A stretch of DNA of 64,000 bases from Pedosphaera parvula Ellin514 (GTDB taxonomy: Bacteria; Verrucomicrobiota; Verrucomicrobiia; Limisphaerales; Pedosphaeraceae), in assembly GCF_000172555.1 (NCBI RefSeq), contig NZ_ABOX02000019.1, positions 1-64,000 on the forward strand, in the 5' to 3' direction. Both the position numbers and the translations under genes were made by a program. The notes beneath the pieces were generated by a model. The model saw only the letters and a program-made list of their open reading frames with translations, was not told the origin of the DNA and did not search any database. How positions within the stretch are numbered: the stretch's first letter is position 1; each line of letters begins with the position of its first letter. Below, piece after piece: positions 44,670 through 54,740 of this stretch.

Positions 44670-47106
44670 CTACGATTCCCGAACTGTGGCCTGAATGGTG
44701 CGCTTCAACTGTTCCACCAGTTTTTCCTGCGCCGCGTTTACTTCGGCATCCGTCAGGGTGCGCTCTGGATTGCGGTAGGTGAAGGCATAAGCCATGCTCT
44801 TTTGTCCATCCGGGACGTTCTTCCCTCTGAAAACGTCAAACAGTTCGATCGCCTCAAGGTTTTGGGGCTTGGTTTGCCTGACCGTGTTTAGCACCGCTTC
44901 GTGCGTCGTAGCTTCTGGAACCAGCATGGCTACGTCGCGGCGAATGGCAGGATAGGCCGGAAGCGCTTTAAAGGTCTTGGATTGATTGCGACGGGCGAGC
45001 AGGAGATCGAGATTCAACTCGGCGAGCAACACCGCATCGCGCAGGTCATAATGTTTTGCCAAAGCGGGTAGTAACTGGCCCATCTCGCCAAGGGCATTCT
45101 TCCCGAGACTAATCGTGGCCGATTCAAGAAAGAGCCCGGTGCTGTCCGGGCGACGGGCATGGTTCACTCCACGCACGCCGAAGTGTTCCAGGAACTCTTC
45201 GAGAATGCCTTTTAAGTCATAGACATCAACTTTGGGCTTCGCGGTCCTCACCTGACCAGAACAGGGAATGACGCCGTCCGGTAAGGGCAATTGAAACCCG
45301 ACGCTCTTCCTTAATCTGGCCATTCGTTTGCGTGAAGACACGGCCAATTTCAAATAGCGCTACATCCCCATTCTTTCTGTTTAGGTTATGGTGAAGCGAA
45401 TCCAGCAGGCCTGGGAGCAGACTTGGCCGCAAGACGTTCATTTCACTGCTGAGCGGGTTTTCCAACGCAACCAAATCGGCACTGGTCAACCTGGCGGAAG
45501 CATCTGAAATTAATGTCTGGCCCTGGGCTTCATTAAGTCCCAATCCGGTGAGCAGGCGACGGGCTTCAGAGATTTCATCGAAGATGGGATCAAACTCATT
45601 CAATCCAATGACGCCGCGCGGAGGTGTGGCGGGAATATTATCGATTCCATACATCCGGGCGATTTCCTCGACGAGATCAATCTCACTCTTTAGGTCAACC
45701 CGAAAGGTTGGCACTTCAACCATGCAATATTCATCCGCATTTTGGATGGGAACCTGCAAACCGAGTTGGCGCAGATACTGCAGGTTCTGTGTGGGCGTAA
45801 TTTTCACTCCCATCAAGTCACTGACTTTATGGTGGCGCAGAGTGAGCTCCTTGCGATGAGCCGGGTGAGGGTAAGCATCAATTACTCCCTCGCAAAGCTG
45901 ACCGCCAGCCGTTTGAAGAATGAGTTGCGCAGCGCGCTGGCTGGCCCAATCGCAGATGCCCACATCAGCACCACGTTCGAAGCGGTAGGAGGATTCTGTG
46001 CGGAGCTCCAACTTTTTGGAGGTGGCGCGAATATTCTGCGGTTTGAAATACGCACTCTCAATCAGGACATCAACTGTCTGATCGTTAATCTCCGTGTTCT
46101 GTCCACCCATGATGCCGGCAAGCGCAATTGGCTTGGTTTCATCCGCGATGAGCAGGGCTTGATTTGTTAATGTGCGTTCCTGGCCATCAAGCGTTTTGAA
46201 TTTTTCACCTTCGAGGGCGCGGCGGACCACAATCGTAGGACGAGTGCCTTCTTTTGCCTGCAACAGGTGATAATCAAACGCGTGCAACGGTTGGCCAATT
46301 TCCAGCATCACATAATTAGTCACATCAACAACGTTGCTGATGCTGCGAATGCCAACCTTTTCGAGGCTGTTGCGCAGCCAATCGGGGCTGGGACCAACTT
46401 TTACACCACGAATGATGCGCGCCGAATACCGCGGGCAGAGTTCTGCATCTTCGACGCGAACACCCACCAGGCTGTTCACCTTGTCTTGGGATATGGAAGT
46501 CGTCGGGATTTCAATGCCTGGCATCCTCAATGGATTGCCGGTGACTGCGCTGATCTCGCGGGCAATGCCAATCACGCTGTTCAAATCGGGACGGTTGGGC
46601 GTGATCTCCAGGTCATACACCACATCTCCAGCTGAACGACCGAGATATTCCGCAAAAGGCTGGCCCACCTTGGCGTCGGGAGAGAGAATCAAAAGTCCAT
46701 CCACCTGGTCCGGCAGGCCGAGTTCTTGAGGTGAGCAGAGCATGCCTTGAGATTCCACACCGCGAATCTTGCCCACCTTGATGGTGAAAGGCTGCTCACC
46801 GGGCTTGGCGGGCAGGGAGGCTCCGGGAAGAATTAGCGGCACCTTGTCACCAGCACTGAAATTCTGTGCGCCGCAAACGATCTGGCGTTCGGTCATGCCG
46901 TCGTTGACCCGACAAAGCGAGAGACGATCGGCATTCGGGTGCTTGTCTTTGGTGATGACCTGCGCGACTACAACTCCTTCAAATTCGCCGCCGAGCTTTT
47001 CCACGCCCTCCACCTCGATGCCAATCATCGTCAGGCGATCCGCCAATTGCTCGGGCGACCAGTTGAAATCCACGTATTGCTTAAGCCAGTTGAGAGTGAC
47101 TTTCAT
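44670..47106 (-). CDS. pheT: phenylalanine-tRNA ligase beta subunit (one-base frameshift)
   Basis: Together the two overlapping frames give about 811 residues, the normal size of PheT. The first frame (47106 to 45226) carries the OB/tRNA-binding domain (I-E-V-E-G-V-E), B3/B4 and B5 domains (G-I-R-S-I-S-N-V-V-D-V-T-N-Y and F-D-Y-H). It ends prematurely after F-W-S-G-E-D-R-E-A. The second frame resumes at K-V-D-V-Y-D-L-K-G and runs to the C-terminal FDX-ACB anticodon-binding domain. The shift maps to three G on the plus strand at 45234-45236; removing one base restores D-R-E-A-K-V-D-V-Y-D. pheT is essential, so the break is either a sequencing error, a recent mutation or +1 recoding. PheS is 13 bases upstream. 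Confidence 0.9.
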
Positions 47107-47119
47107 GGGATAAATCGAA

Positions 47120-48124
47120 TCAAAATTGTTTCAGAAAACGCACATCGTTCTCATAGAAGAGACGGATGTCATTGATTTCATAACGGAGCATGGCGATGCG
47201 TTCGATGCCGAAACCAAATGCCCAGCCAGTCCAGATTTCCGGATCATAGCCGACGGTTTCGAACACCTTGGGATGCACCATCCCGCAGCCGGCAATTTCC
47301 AGCCATTCCTTCCCCATCTTTCGAACCATCGCGCTCGAAAAATCGATTTCAAAACTTGGCTCTGTATATGAAAAGTAATGTGGGCGAAACCGGACTCGCA
47401 CATCGTTTCCCAATAATTCCTGAAAAACGAATTCCACCGTGCCCTTCAAATCCCCAATGGTCACGCGCTTGTCAACGTAAAGGCCTTCAATCTGTTGGAA
47501 GGTCGGATTATGTGTGGCGTCCGCATTGTCCCGGCGATAAACGCGTCCCGGAGCAATGATGCGCACGGGCGGTGGTTGCTTCTCCATCACACGAATCTGG
47601 ACGGAGGAAGTATGTGTGCGCAGCAACTGCCGGTTTGGCGTGGCCAGATAAAAAGTATCCTGCGAATCACGGGCGGGATGATCGGCCGGGGTGTTGAGCG
47701 CGTCGAAGCAATGGTATTCATCCTCAATCTCCGGACCGTCCGCGACTGCGAATCCAATTTTGCGAAATGCGCGAACGATATCCTCGGTAACCTGGGTGAG
47801 GGGATGCAGCTTGCCCAATGTGCGACGACGTCCTGGCAGAGTGAAATCAGTCGGTTCCTTCGGCAGGGCCGCTTTGAGTTCCAATTCCGCGCGGCGAGCG
47901 ACGAGCGCTGCTTCCAATTCTGCCTTCGCCTGGTTGATAAGCTTTCCGGCGGCTGGTTTTTCCTCTTTCGAGAGAGTCCCGAGTTGCTTCATCAAGCCGG
48001 TGAACTTGCCTTGTGCGCCAAGATAGGAGCCTTTGGTTTGCTCCAATGCTCCGAGATCGGTGGCGGCGTGGAGGTCAGCAATGGCAGCCTGCTTGAGCGG
48101 TTCAATTTGATCCAGGAATGACAT
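47120..48124 (-). CDS. pheS: phenylalanine-tRNA ligase alpha subunit
   Basis: A 334-residue PheS forming the (alpha-beta)2 synthetase with PheT. The N-terminal coiled coil (Y-L-G-A-Q-G-K-F-T-G-L-M-K-Q-L-G) precedes the class II catalytic domain with P-G-R-R-R-T-L-G-K-L-H-P-L-T (motif 1 region), G-P-E-I-E-D-E-Y-H-C-F-D-A-L-N-T-P, motif 2 region R-V-Y-R-R-D-N-A-D-A-T-H-N, and motif 3 G-W-A-F-G-F-G-I-E-R-I-A-M-L. It begins 75 bases after rplT beyond a strong hairpin and continues to pheT. Confidence 0.97.
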   Translation of the reverse strand: MSFLDQIEPLKQAAIADLHAATDLGALEQTKGSYLGAQGKFTGLMKQLGTLSKEEKPAAGKLINQAKAELEAALVARRAELELKAALPKEPTDFTLPGRRRTLGKLHPLTQVTEDIVRAFRKIGFAVADGPEIEDEYHCFDALNTPADHPARDSQDTFYLATPNRQLLRTHTSSVQIRVMEKQPPPVRIIAPGRVYRRDNADATHNPTFQQIEGLYVDKRVTIGDLKGTVEFVFQELLGNDVRVRFRPHYFSYTEPSFEIDFSSAMVRKMGKEWLEIAGCGMVHPKVFETVGYDPEIWTGWAFGFGIERIAMLRYEINDIRLFYENDVRFLKQF

Positions 48125-48140
48125 AAATTCGATCGGTTCA

Positions 48141-48175
48141 ATAAAAAACGGGCGTCCAGAGACTGGTCGCCCGTT
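48141..48175 (-). terminator. intrinsic terminator between rplT and pheS
   Basis: AACGGGCG-T-CCAG-AGA-CTGG-T-CGCCCGTT forms a long stem with one T-T mismatch and a 3-base loop. On the minus strand it is followed by TTTTTTATT. Only about 25 bases separate it from the rplT stop, so there is no room for a leader peptide. It ends rpmI-rplT or partly lets transcription pass into pheST. Confidence 0.88.
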
Positions 48176-48199
48176 GGTTGAATCAAAATGGATTGTGAA

Positions 48200-48571
48200 T
48201 TAAGCCTTGGCGGCTTTGGTCTTCAACGCGTTTTGGGCAACTTTGACCAATTCGCCAAATGCTGCATTGTCGGTGGCAGCAATGTCGGCCAGGACCTTGC
48301 GATCCAGCGCGACTTTGGCGGCTTTGAGGCCTTCCATGAAGCGGCTGTAGGTGGTGCCAGCCGCGCGGGCGGAAGCATTGATGCGCGCCTGCCAGAGTTG
48401 GCGGAAGGTGCGCTTCTTGGCACGGCGGTCGCGGAAAGCGTATTGCTTGCCGTGATCCGTCGCATCTGCGGCGTAACGGTACAATTTGGAACGGCGACCG
48501 CGAAAGCCTTTGGCCGCTTTAATTGTGCGTATGCGGCGCTTGCGCGAAGCTGGGGCATTAGTAACTCGCAT
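48200..48571 (-). CDS. rplT: 50S ribosomal protein L20
   Basis: A 123-residue L20, needed for early 50S assembly by binding 23S rRNA. The start M-R-V-T-N-x-x-A-S-R-K-R-R is followed by K-G-F-R-G-R-R-S-K-L-Y-R, Y-A-F-R-D-R-R-A-K-K-R-T-F-R-Q-L-W-Q-A-R-I-N-A-S-A-R, and the C-terminal globular part L-A-D-I-A-A. In E. coli L20 represses its own operon. Follows rpmI by 30 bases. Confidence 0.97.
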   Translation of the reverse strand: MRVTNAPASRKRRIRTIKAAKGFRGRRSKLYRYAADATDHGKQYAFRDRRAKKRTFRQLWQARINASARAAGTTYSRFMEGLKAAKVALDRKVLADIAATDNAAFGELVKVAQNALKTKAAKA

Positions 48572-48601
48572 AAAAAATAATCAGTTGAGATTGAAATTCG
48601 G

Positions 48602-48811
48602 TTAACGGCTGAAGGGCAGGTTCTGCTTGATACGATAAGTGTCGGTGGAATCGACTTCCTTGGAGGTGCCGAGGTTACGACGGCGTTTTGCATTCTTCGA
48701 TGCGAGCAAGTGGCGTCTGCCGGCGCGGGAACGCATGACCTTGCCGGTGGCGGTGATCTTAAAGCGTTTAGCTACGGACTTCTTCGTTTTGATACCTTTG
48801 GGGCGTCTCAT
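48602..48811 (-). CDS. rpmI: 50S ribosomal protein L35
   Basis: A 69-residue L35, very basic: K-T-K-K-S-V-A-K-R-F-K-I-T-A-T-G-K, then R-R-H-L-L-A-S-K-N-A-K-R-R-R-N-L. It precedes rplT as expected. infC, usually just upstream, is absent: the neighbour is an aminotransferase gene 286 bases away. Confidence 0.95.
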   Translation of the reverse strand: MRRPKGIKTKKSVAKRFKITATGKVMRSRAGRRHLLASKNAKRRRNLGTSKEVDSTDTYRIKQNLPFSR

Positions 48812-49097
48812 AAATTCACATTCTTTCCAAAAGAGCGCGCAATATAGGGTGTGCCGGAAGACGAATCAAGCGGTATTTTTCGCTTTCTTCCAGCCCAAAA
48901 CCCTTATCAGTATTGCACTAAGCTCTTAAAGAGGGATTATTTAGCACGAAACTGTGGTGTTTGCACCTCAATCTTTTGGCAAACTCGCAGGCAAACCGAT
49001 CTTTGTCCAGTCAAACAACACGCCGGGATTGATCCAATTACGGATATTCGCAATCGAAGAGGTGCGTTTTTCGAGGAAAATAGTTCAGTTCAAATAG

Positions 49098-49952
49098 TTA
49101 GGCCTGCAAACCGGAGTGCTCTTCAAGCGCCTTATTGTAGGCGTCTCGTATCGGTTTGAGCAATGGGGAACGTTGGAGGTTGTTTCCATCCAAGGTGACA
49201 GCCTCAACAATTCCCCAGGAACTTAACGAAAGAAAAACTCCCTGGGATTGGAGCAATTTTCCCGGAGTGGTGGTGGTCTGCATGGCGGGGATGTTGAGCC
49301 TCTCACAAAGCTCAAGCACCATGGCGCGGGTTACCCCGGGAAGAATCGTGCCCGCCAGGGGAGGGGTGCAAACTGTGCCATGCTCGATCCAAAATAGATT
49401 GCTGCTGGATGCCTCAGCCACTTCACCGGAGGTGGCGAGCAGGAGAGCTTCATTCGCACCATGAGCATCAGCCTCGGAACGGGCGAGCACCTGCGAGAGT
49501 TTGTTGCAGGTTTTGGATTGGGTGAGCGGATCATTGGCTGGCAACCGGACCGAGGAGGTAATGAGAGTCCACTGTGGCGGGTGCCCTGGATCGATCACGG
49601 GCGCAGGATGCAACGACATAACCACAGAGGGATGATCCGCACCTTTGGGTGAATAGCCGCGTGCGCCGATGCCCCGGGAAATGATGAGGCGCAAAATGGA
49701 ATCCGGCATCTCGTTTTGCCTTATCAACTCTGCGGCATGTTCGCGGAGTTGCCCTGACGTGTAGGGCATTGGCAGCTTCAATAAATCAATGCCTTGCTGC
49801 AAACGGCGCATGTGTTGCTCCCACAAAAACGGTTTCCCTCTGCAAATGCGGAAGGCTTCGAACAAACCATCGCCGTACAAGAAGCCGCGATCGAAGACAG
49901 ATATCACTGCCTTCTCTTCGGGAACAAACTGGCCGTTTAGAAATACGATCAT
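49098..49952 (-). CDS. class IV aminotransferase, PabC-like (aminodeoxychorismate lyase)
   Basis: A 284-residue PLP enzyme from the ATG at 49952; the earlier in-frame Met is less likely. Conserved are N-G-x-F-V-P, D-R-G-F-L-Y-G-D-G-L-F-E-A, the PLP-binding Lys147 in K-T-C-N-K-L, and E-V-A-E-A-S-S-S-N-L-F. The K-T-x-N pattern and length fit PabC, which forms p-aminobenzoate. The PabB gene lies about 7 kb away on the same strand, supporting this. Branched-chain or D-amino acid aminotransferases share the fold, so the assignment is not certain. Confidence 0.75.
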   Translation of the reverse strand: MIVFLNGQFVPEEKAVISVFDRGFLYGDGLFEAFRICRGKPFLWEQHMRRLQQGIDLLKLPMPYTSGQLREHAAELIRQNEMPDSILRLIISRGIGARGYSPKGADHPSVVMSLHPAPVIDPGHPPQWTLITSSVRLPANDPLTQSKTCNKLSQVLARSEADAHGANEALLLATSGEVAEASSSNLFWIEHGTVCTPPLAGTILPGVTRAMVLELCERLNIPAMQTTTTPGKLLQSQGVFLSLSSWGIVEAVTLDGNNLQRSPLLKPIRDAYNKALEEHSGLQA

Positions 49953-50061
49953 CGGTATTCTCTGAAGCATCAAATCTTCACGCTTAGTGTGCCTTCCGGC
50001 TTTTTAAGCTAAGGGCTGTGCAGTTAGCCTGTAAAGGAGAGATTGAGCACTGCAGCTCCGT

Positions 50062-51540
50062 TTAAGCAAGAAGCGCCTTCACCACCTCGCCATGAACATC
50101 GGTGAGCCGAAAGTCGCGGCCTTGGAATCGATAGGTGAGTTTGGTGTGTTCGAGCCCAAGGCAGTGGAGAATGGTAGCTTGTAAATCGTGAACGTGGACC
50201 TTGCCCTCGACCACGTTGTAGCCAAAATCATCGGTGGCACCATGGGTATAACCTCCTTTGATTCCGCCGCCAGCCATCCAGAGACTGAATGCTTTTGGGT
50301 GATGGTCGCGACCAAGGTATTTTGAACCGTCGCGCTCTTCGTTCATGGGCGTGCGACCGAACTCACCGCCCCAAATGACGAGCGTATCTTCAAGTAATCC
50401 TCGTTGTTTTAGGTCTTTGATGAGAGCGGCCATTGGCCGATCAGTTTCACGACATTGCTTGGGAAGTCCCTCTGGATTGACGATATCTGTATTGGGAGCC
50501 GTGCCATGGTGATCCCAGCCGCGATGGTAGAGTTGTACAAATCGCGAGCCACGTTCGATCAGGCGGCGCGCCAGCAGACAATTGTTGGCGAACGCAACTT
50601 TTCCTGGCTCGGTGCCATACATTTCGTGGATGTATTGAGGTTCCTTGGAAATGTCCATCAACTCCGGTGCGCTGGTCTGCATCTTGTACGCCATCTCAAA
50701 GGAGTTGATACGTGTGGCAATTTCGGGATCGCCGGTGGCATTCAGCTCCATTTCATTCAGGTCATGCAGAGCGTCGAGTGCGCGGCGTCGGTCCTGCACG
50801 CTCATGCCTGCAGGATTGGAAAGGAAAAGCACTGGATCGCCTTGGGACCGAAATTGTACGCCTTGATAAACCGTGGGCAGGAAACCGCTACTCCAACACG
50901 CTGTGCCGCCGCTGGGTTGGCCACCGCCGGAAAGCATCACGACGAAACCGGGAAGATCCTGCGATTCACTGCCAAGACCGTAGTTTAACCACGAGCCCAT
51001 GCTCGGACGACCAATCTGCGTGGAGCCGGAATTCAGAAAAATTTGGGCGGGCGCATGATTAAAAGCGTCAGTGACCATTGACCGGACCAAAGTGATATCG
51101 TCAGCGACGGTTGCCAGATGTGGCAGCAGCTCGGAAAGCTCCATGCCGCATTTGCCATGCCTCGCAAATTTATGTGGCGTGGCAAGAATTTTGGGAACTC
51201 CCTTGATGAAGGCAAACCTTTCGCCCTTGATCATCTCCTCGGGACAAGGCTTCATGTTCAAGGGCTCCAACTTTGGTTTGTAATCGAAGAGGTCGAGTTG
51301 AGAGGGCGCTCCCTCCATGAACAAATAAATCACCCGCTTCGCTTTAGGAGTGAAATGAGGTGCTTTGGGTGACAGTGGGTTGATCAGGCTGTGGGCCGAC
51401 TTCGTGGCTGCAAAAAGTTTGTCGTCGAGCATCGAAGCAAGAGCTACGCTGCCAATGCCCCAGGCGCACTTGCTAAAGAAATGACGGCGCGTGAGGCCGT
51501 GAAGCTTTTGTTGTGAGAGCGGGGTTGATTGGCAATTCAT
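50062..51540 (-). CDS. DUF1501 (sulfatase-like, Tat-exported) protein
   Basis: A 492-residue protein beginning at the ATG at 51540, one base after the upstream stop. Residues before it in the longer frame overlap the DUF1549 gene and are not conserved. Twin-arginine signal L-T-R-R-H-F-F at 16-22. The DUF1501 hallmarks are [48 protein letters not shown] and D-D-F-G-Y-N-V. The fold is alkaline-phosphatase/sulfatase-like; substrates are unknown. It forms a fixed pair with DUF1549/DUF1553 in Planctomycetes and Verrucomicrobia. Confidence 0.92.
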   Translation of the reverse strand: MNCQSTPLSQQKLHGLTRRHFFSKCAWGIGSVALASMLDDKLFAATKSAHSLINPLSPKAPHFTPKAKRVIYLFMEGAPSQLDLFDYKPKLEPLNMKPCPEEMIKGERFAFIKGVPKILATPHKFARHGKCGMELSELLPHLATVADDITLVRSMVTDAFNHAPAQIFLNSGSTQIGRPSMGSWLNYGLGSESQDLPGFVVMLSGGGQPSGGTACWSSGFLPTVYQGVQFRSQGDPVLFLSNPAGMSVQDRRRALDALHDLNEMELNATGDPEIATRINSFEMAYKMQTSAPELMDISKEPQYIHEMYGTEPGKVAFANNCLLARRLIERGSRFVQLYHRGWDHHGTAPNTDIVNPEGLPKQCRETDRPMAALIKDLKQRGLLEDTLVIWGGEFGRTPMNEERDGSKYLGRDHHPKAFSLWMAGGGIKGGYTHGATDDFGYNVVEGKVHVHDLQATILHCLGLEHTKLTYRFQGRDFRLTDVHGEVVKALLA

Positions 51541-51541
51541 A

Positions 51542-54500
51542 TTATCCCTTGGTAATGGTCTCGTCCAGGTTGAGAAGGACGTTCGCGACGACAGTCCATG
51601 CCGCCAGTTCGTCAACCCCCAGTCCCTCAGGAGCCTTGCCCAGTTCACTGGTCGCCATCTTTTCAGCAGCGGCGTGATCGTTCTTAAACCGGGTGAGTTC
51701 CTGTTCGTAGAGGGCAAGGATGCGTTTAAGTTCCCCGTCTTGAGGCCGGCGCGAAATGCAAAGCCGGAAAGCATAGACCGCCCGTTTCGAATTGTCCGCG
51801 CCACCTTCTTTCAGCACGCGCCGAGCCAGGGCCTGCGCTGCTTCAACATAAGCAGGATCGTTCATCGTATCCAACGCTTGAAGCGGAGTGTTGGAACGGG
51901 GACGACGGGTGCAGATGAGTTCGCGGCTGGGAGCATCAAATGACATGAAAGCCGGGTATGGCGAGGTGCGCCGCCAAAATGTGTAGAGACCCCGTCGATA
52001 TTTGTCTTCACCTTTGCTCGTTTCCCATTTGTCGCCGCTGTAAATCTGGGTCCAAATGCCGTCCGGTTGATAGGGGAAAACACTGGGGCCGCCGATCTTT
52101 GAGCTAAGCAGCCCACTTGCTTTGAGGGTGATGTCGCGAACGCCTTCGGCAGGAACGCGGAAACGGGGGCCGCGCGCCAACAATCGATTGTAAGGATCGC
52201 GTTCAAGGAGTTCCGGTGAAGCTTTGGAAACCTGGCGATAAGCGGCCGAGGTCACAATCAGACGATGCATGGCTTTCATACTCCAGCCTTGGCGAATGAA
52301 TTCCGTGGCGAGCCAGTCAAGCAGTTCGGGATGAGTGGGAGCTTCGCCCTGACTGCCGAAATCTTCAACCGTTTCCACAATTCCATGACCAAAGTATTGT
52401 TCCCAGATACGGTTGACAGTAACTCGGGCGGTCAGCGGATTCTCGGGACTGATGAGCCAGTGCGCGAGTGTCAGGCGATTCGTTGGTTGGTTTGCAGGAA
52501 GCGATGGCAATGCTGCCGGGACGTTGGCATAAACGCGATCGCCGACATTGAGAAAATTGCCGCGCATAAAAATGTGCGTTTCACGCGGGGCTTCGCGCTC
52601 CTTCATCACGAGAGTGGTGGGAATCTGCTTCTTGAGTTCAGTCTCCTCCTTGCGCAGGTCGGCCAGTTGTTGTCGAATCACCTTCAATTCGGGTGCATCC
52701 ACCCTGAAGCGGCTCAGCACCTCTGCCTTCTGCTTTTCATTTCGCTGATCAGGCGCAACCGTAAGGGCGTTCAGCACCGCAACCGGCAACTTGGAGGCTG
52801 CGGTTGGATTTACGTTGGTTGTTATGGCCAAGCGGAAACGTCCGATGTTTGCCTCAGGCCATTTCGAAGCATGCCTGAGGGTGATGGTGAGCAGTGTGCC
52901 ATTGGTAAAATTGATCGGTTTTTCGCATTCGAAATATGCCGCATGTTCAGTCTTGAAGTCTGCATGATCAGCGGAGGTTGGCCAGCCAGCATCAGCTTTG
53001 CCATCAAGTAGTGTGGTCAGCTTGCGTCCTTCCGAAGTGTAATCGGCAATGGCTGTTTTCAGAGTAATTGATTGGGCAGCTTGCGAGTTGTCCCTGGGAG
53101 CAGCAGCAACTTCGAAACGATTCAGCACAAAACTGCCGTTCGAACGACGGCCGGAAGATTGATCGGGCAGGCTCGCATCAGGAATAATTTCCAGACGCAA
53201 ACCAGTGATGTTTCGCAAAACGGTCCCGGCCGTGACCGTGTAAGTATCGTTGGAAGGATTTATGCCGCTCGCAAGCAATGACTTATCCTCGAGCTTTGTA
53301 AATTTGGCTCCTCCAGCCGAAGTAAACGAAGTCGGGTCCAGTGTGGCCCATGGAATCGCTTCGGCGAGTTGTCTCTTCTCCCAAACGATCTGCACGGCAG
53401 CTAACTCCGGAGTTTCCTTTTTGAATTCAGCATCCAGACGGGTGGTTTCAGTTTGTATTTCCTTCAACCGGGAGGTTTGCCGGGAGGTGGGAACACTTAG
53501 GTCTGGTTCGTCAGCGTTGTTGAAGAAGGCGAATAGCTGGTAGTATTCCTTCAATGTGAAGGGATCGTATTTATGCGTGTGACATTGAGCGCAAGCCAGT
53601 GTCGATCCAAGCCAGACAGTTGATGTGGTGTTCACGCGATCCACGATGGTTTCAACCCGGGCTTGTTCCTTGTCCACGCCTCCTTCGGTGTTCAACATCG
53701 TGTTGCGATGAAAACCGCTGGCGATCTGTTGCTCAATTGTTGGGTTCGGCAGCATGTCCCCGGCGAGTTGCTCAATGGTGAATTGATCAAACGGAACATC
53801 GCGGTTGAAAGCATTGATGACCCAATCGCGATACAGCCACATGCTGCGGGCCGGGTCTCTTTCGTAACCGGTGGTGTCGGCATAACGGGCGAGGTCCAGC
53901 CAGTGTCGCGCCCACTTCTCTCCATAATGCGGTGTTGCAAGGAGACGTTCCACCAACTTTTCGTAGGCATCCTTGCTCTTGTCAGCCACGAAGGCGTCCA
54001 CCTCTTCGATGTCCGGTGGCAACCCGGTCAAATCCAAACTGAGTCGGCGAATCAAAGTCGCTCGATCTGCTTCGGCGGATGGCTTTAAGTTTTCCTTCTG
54101 CAACCGGGCGAGGATAAAATTATCGATTGGGTTTCGCACCCAGCGGGAGTTTTTGACCTTGGGCGGCTCGGGACGTTTAGGTTTTACGTAAGCCCAATGT
54201 TTCTTCGGACCGGTGCTGTTCGCTGGAAAAGAAGCCCCCTGATCAATCCACGCTTCGAGCAACCCGATCTGTGTCGGAGTGAGCCGCTCACCTTTTGGGG
54301 GCATGATTTCATCTTGGGCAACCAAACCAGCCACACGCAGGATCAATTGACTGTCACGACTTTTACCAGCAACAAGCGCGGGCTTGCCGGAATCCCCGCC
54401 GCGCAGAACGCTATCCTTGTCGTCCAATCGCAAACCGCTCTTTTGCTTCTTCGCACTGTGACAATCAAAACAATGTTTTTCCAGGATGGGTTGAATATCG

Positions 54501-54619
54501 TGAGCGAAATCTACCTTGATGCTGGCGGCAGGTGGCAAGTCACTGGCTCCCCTGGCCGAATCAACGGCAAGGCAGATTCCTAACATGTAAAAGATGACAG
54601 CTAACGCGCGTCGCCGCAT
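51542..54619 (-). CDS. PSCyt1/DUF1549/DUF1553 cytochrome c-like protein
   Basis: About 1025 residues from Met at 54619, where a signal peptide ([17 protein letters not shown]) starts. A haem site C50-F-D-C-H (PSCyt1) is followed by I-M-P-P-K-G-E. DUF1549 comes next ([20 protein letters not shown]), with a second C-A-Q-C-H near the centre. A probable carbohydrate-binding insertion at about 430-650 precedes DUF1553 ([30 protein letters not shown]). The role is uncharacterised; association with sulfatases suggests oxidative carbohydrate or sulfated-glycan breakdown in the periplasm. Coupled to DUF1501. Confidence 0.92.
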   Translation of the reverse strand: MRRRALAVIFYMLGICLAVDSARGASDLPPAASIKVDFAHDIQPILEKHCFDCHSAKKQKSGLRLDDKDSVLRGGDSGKPALVAGKSRDSQLILRVAGLVAQDEIMPPKGERLTPTQIGLLEAWIDQGASFPANSTGPKKHWAYVKPKRPEPPKVKNSRWVRNPIDNFILARLQKENLKPSAEADRATLIRRLSLDLTGLPPDIEEVDAFVADKSKDAYEKLVERLLATPHYGEKWARHWLDLARYADTTGYERDPARSMWLYRDWVINAFNRDVPFDQFTIEQLAGDMLPNPTIEQQIASGFHRNTMLNTEGGVDKEQARVETIVDRVNTTSTVWLGSTLACAQCHTHKYDPFTLKEYYQLFAFFNNADEPDLSVPTSRQTSRLKEIQTETTRLDAEFKKETPELAAVQIVWEKRQLAEAIPWATLDPTSFTSAGGAKFTKLEDKSLLASGINPSNDTYTVTAGTVLRNITGLRLEIIPDASLPDQSSGRRSNGSFVLNRFEVAAAPRDNSQAAQSITLKTAIADYTSEGRKLTTLLDGKADAGWPTSADHADFKTEHAAYFECEKPINFTNGTLLTITLRHASKWPEANIGRFRLAITTNVNPTAASKLPVAVLNALTVAPDQRNEKQKAEVLSRFRVDAPELKVIRQQLADLRKEETELKKQIPTTLVMKEREAPRETHIFMRGNFLNVGDRVYANVPAALPSLPANQPTNRLTLAHWLISPENPLTARVTVNRIWEQYFGHGIVETVEDFGSQGEAPTHPELLDWLATEFIRQGWSMKAMHRLIVTSAAYRQVSKASPELLERDPYNRLLARGPRFRVPAEGVRDITLKASGLLSSKIGGPSVFPYQPDGIWTQIYSGDKWETSKGEDKYRRGLYTFWRRTSPYPAFMSFDAPSRELICTRRPRSNTPLQALDTMNDPAYVEAAQALARRVLKEGGADNSKRAVYAFRLCISRRPQDGELKRILALYEQELTRFKNDHAAAEKMATSELGKAPEGLGVDELAAWTVVANVLLNLDETITKG

Positions 54620-54740
54620 AAACTCAGGAGTCCGAGTGAAGATAGGACGCCTCGCAACGTTTGTGAATTCGACAGGGCTGAGCACATGACTATTCTTTTT
54701 GCCAGAAGAGCTTTAGCAAGCTTTGTTTTTGGACTTTGTC

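Noticed and set aside
44670-45353. Independent short gene for the 3' part of pheT
   Set aside because: The product continues PheT directly from B-domain to the anticodon-binding domain, so it is the same gene after a frameshift.
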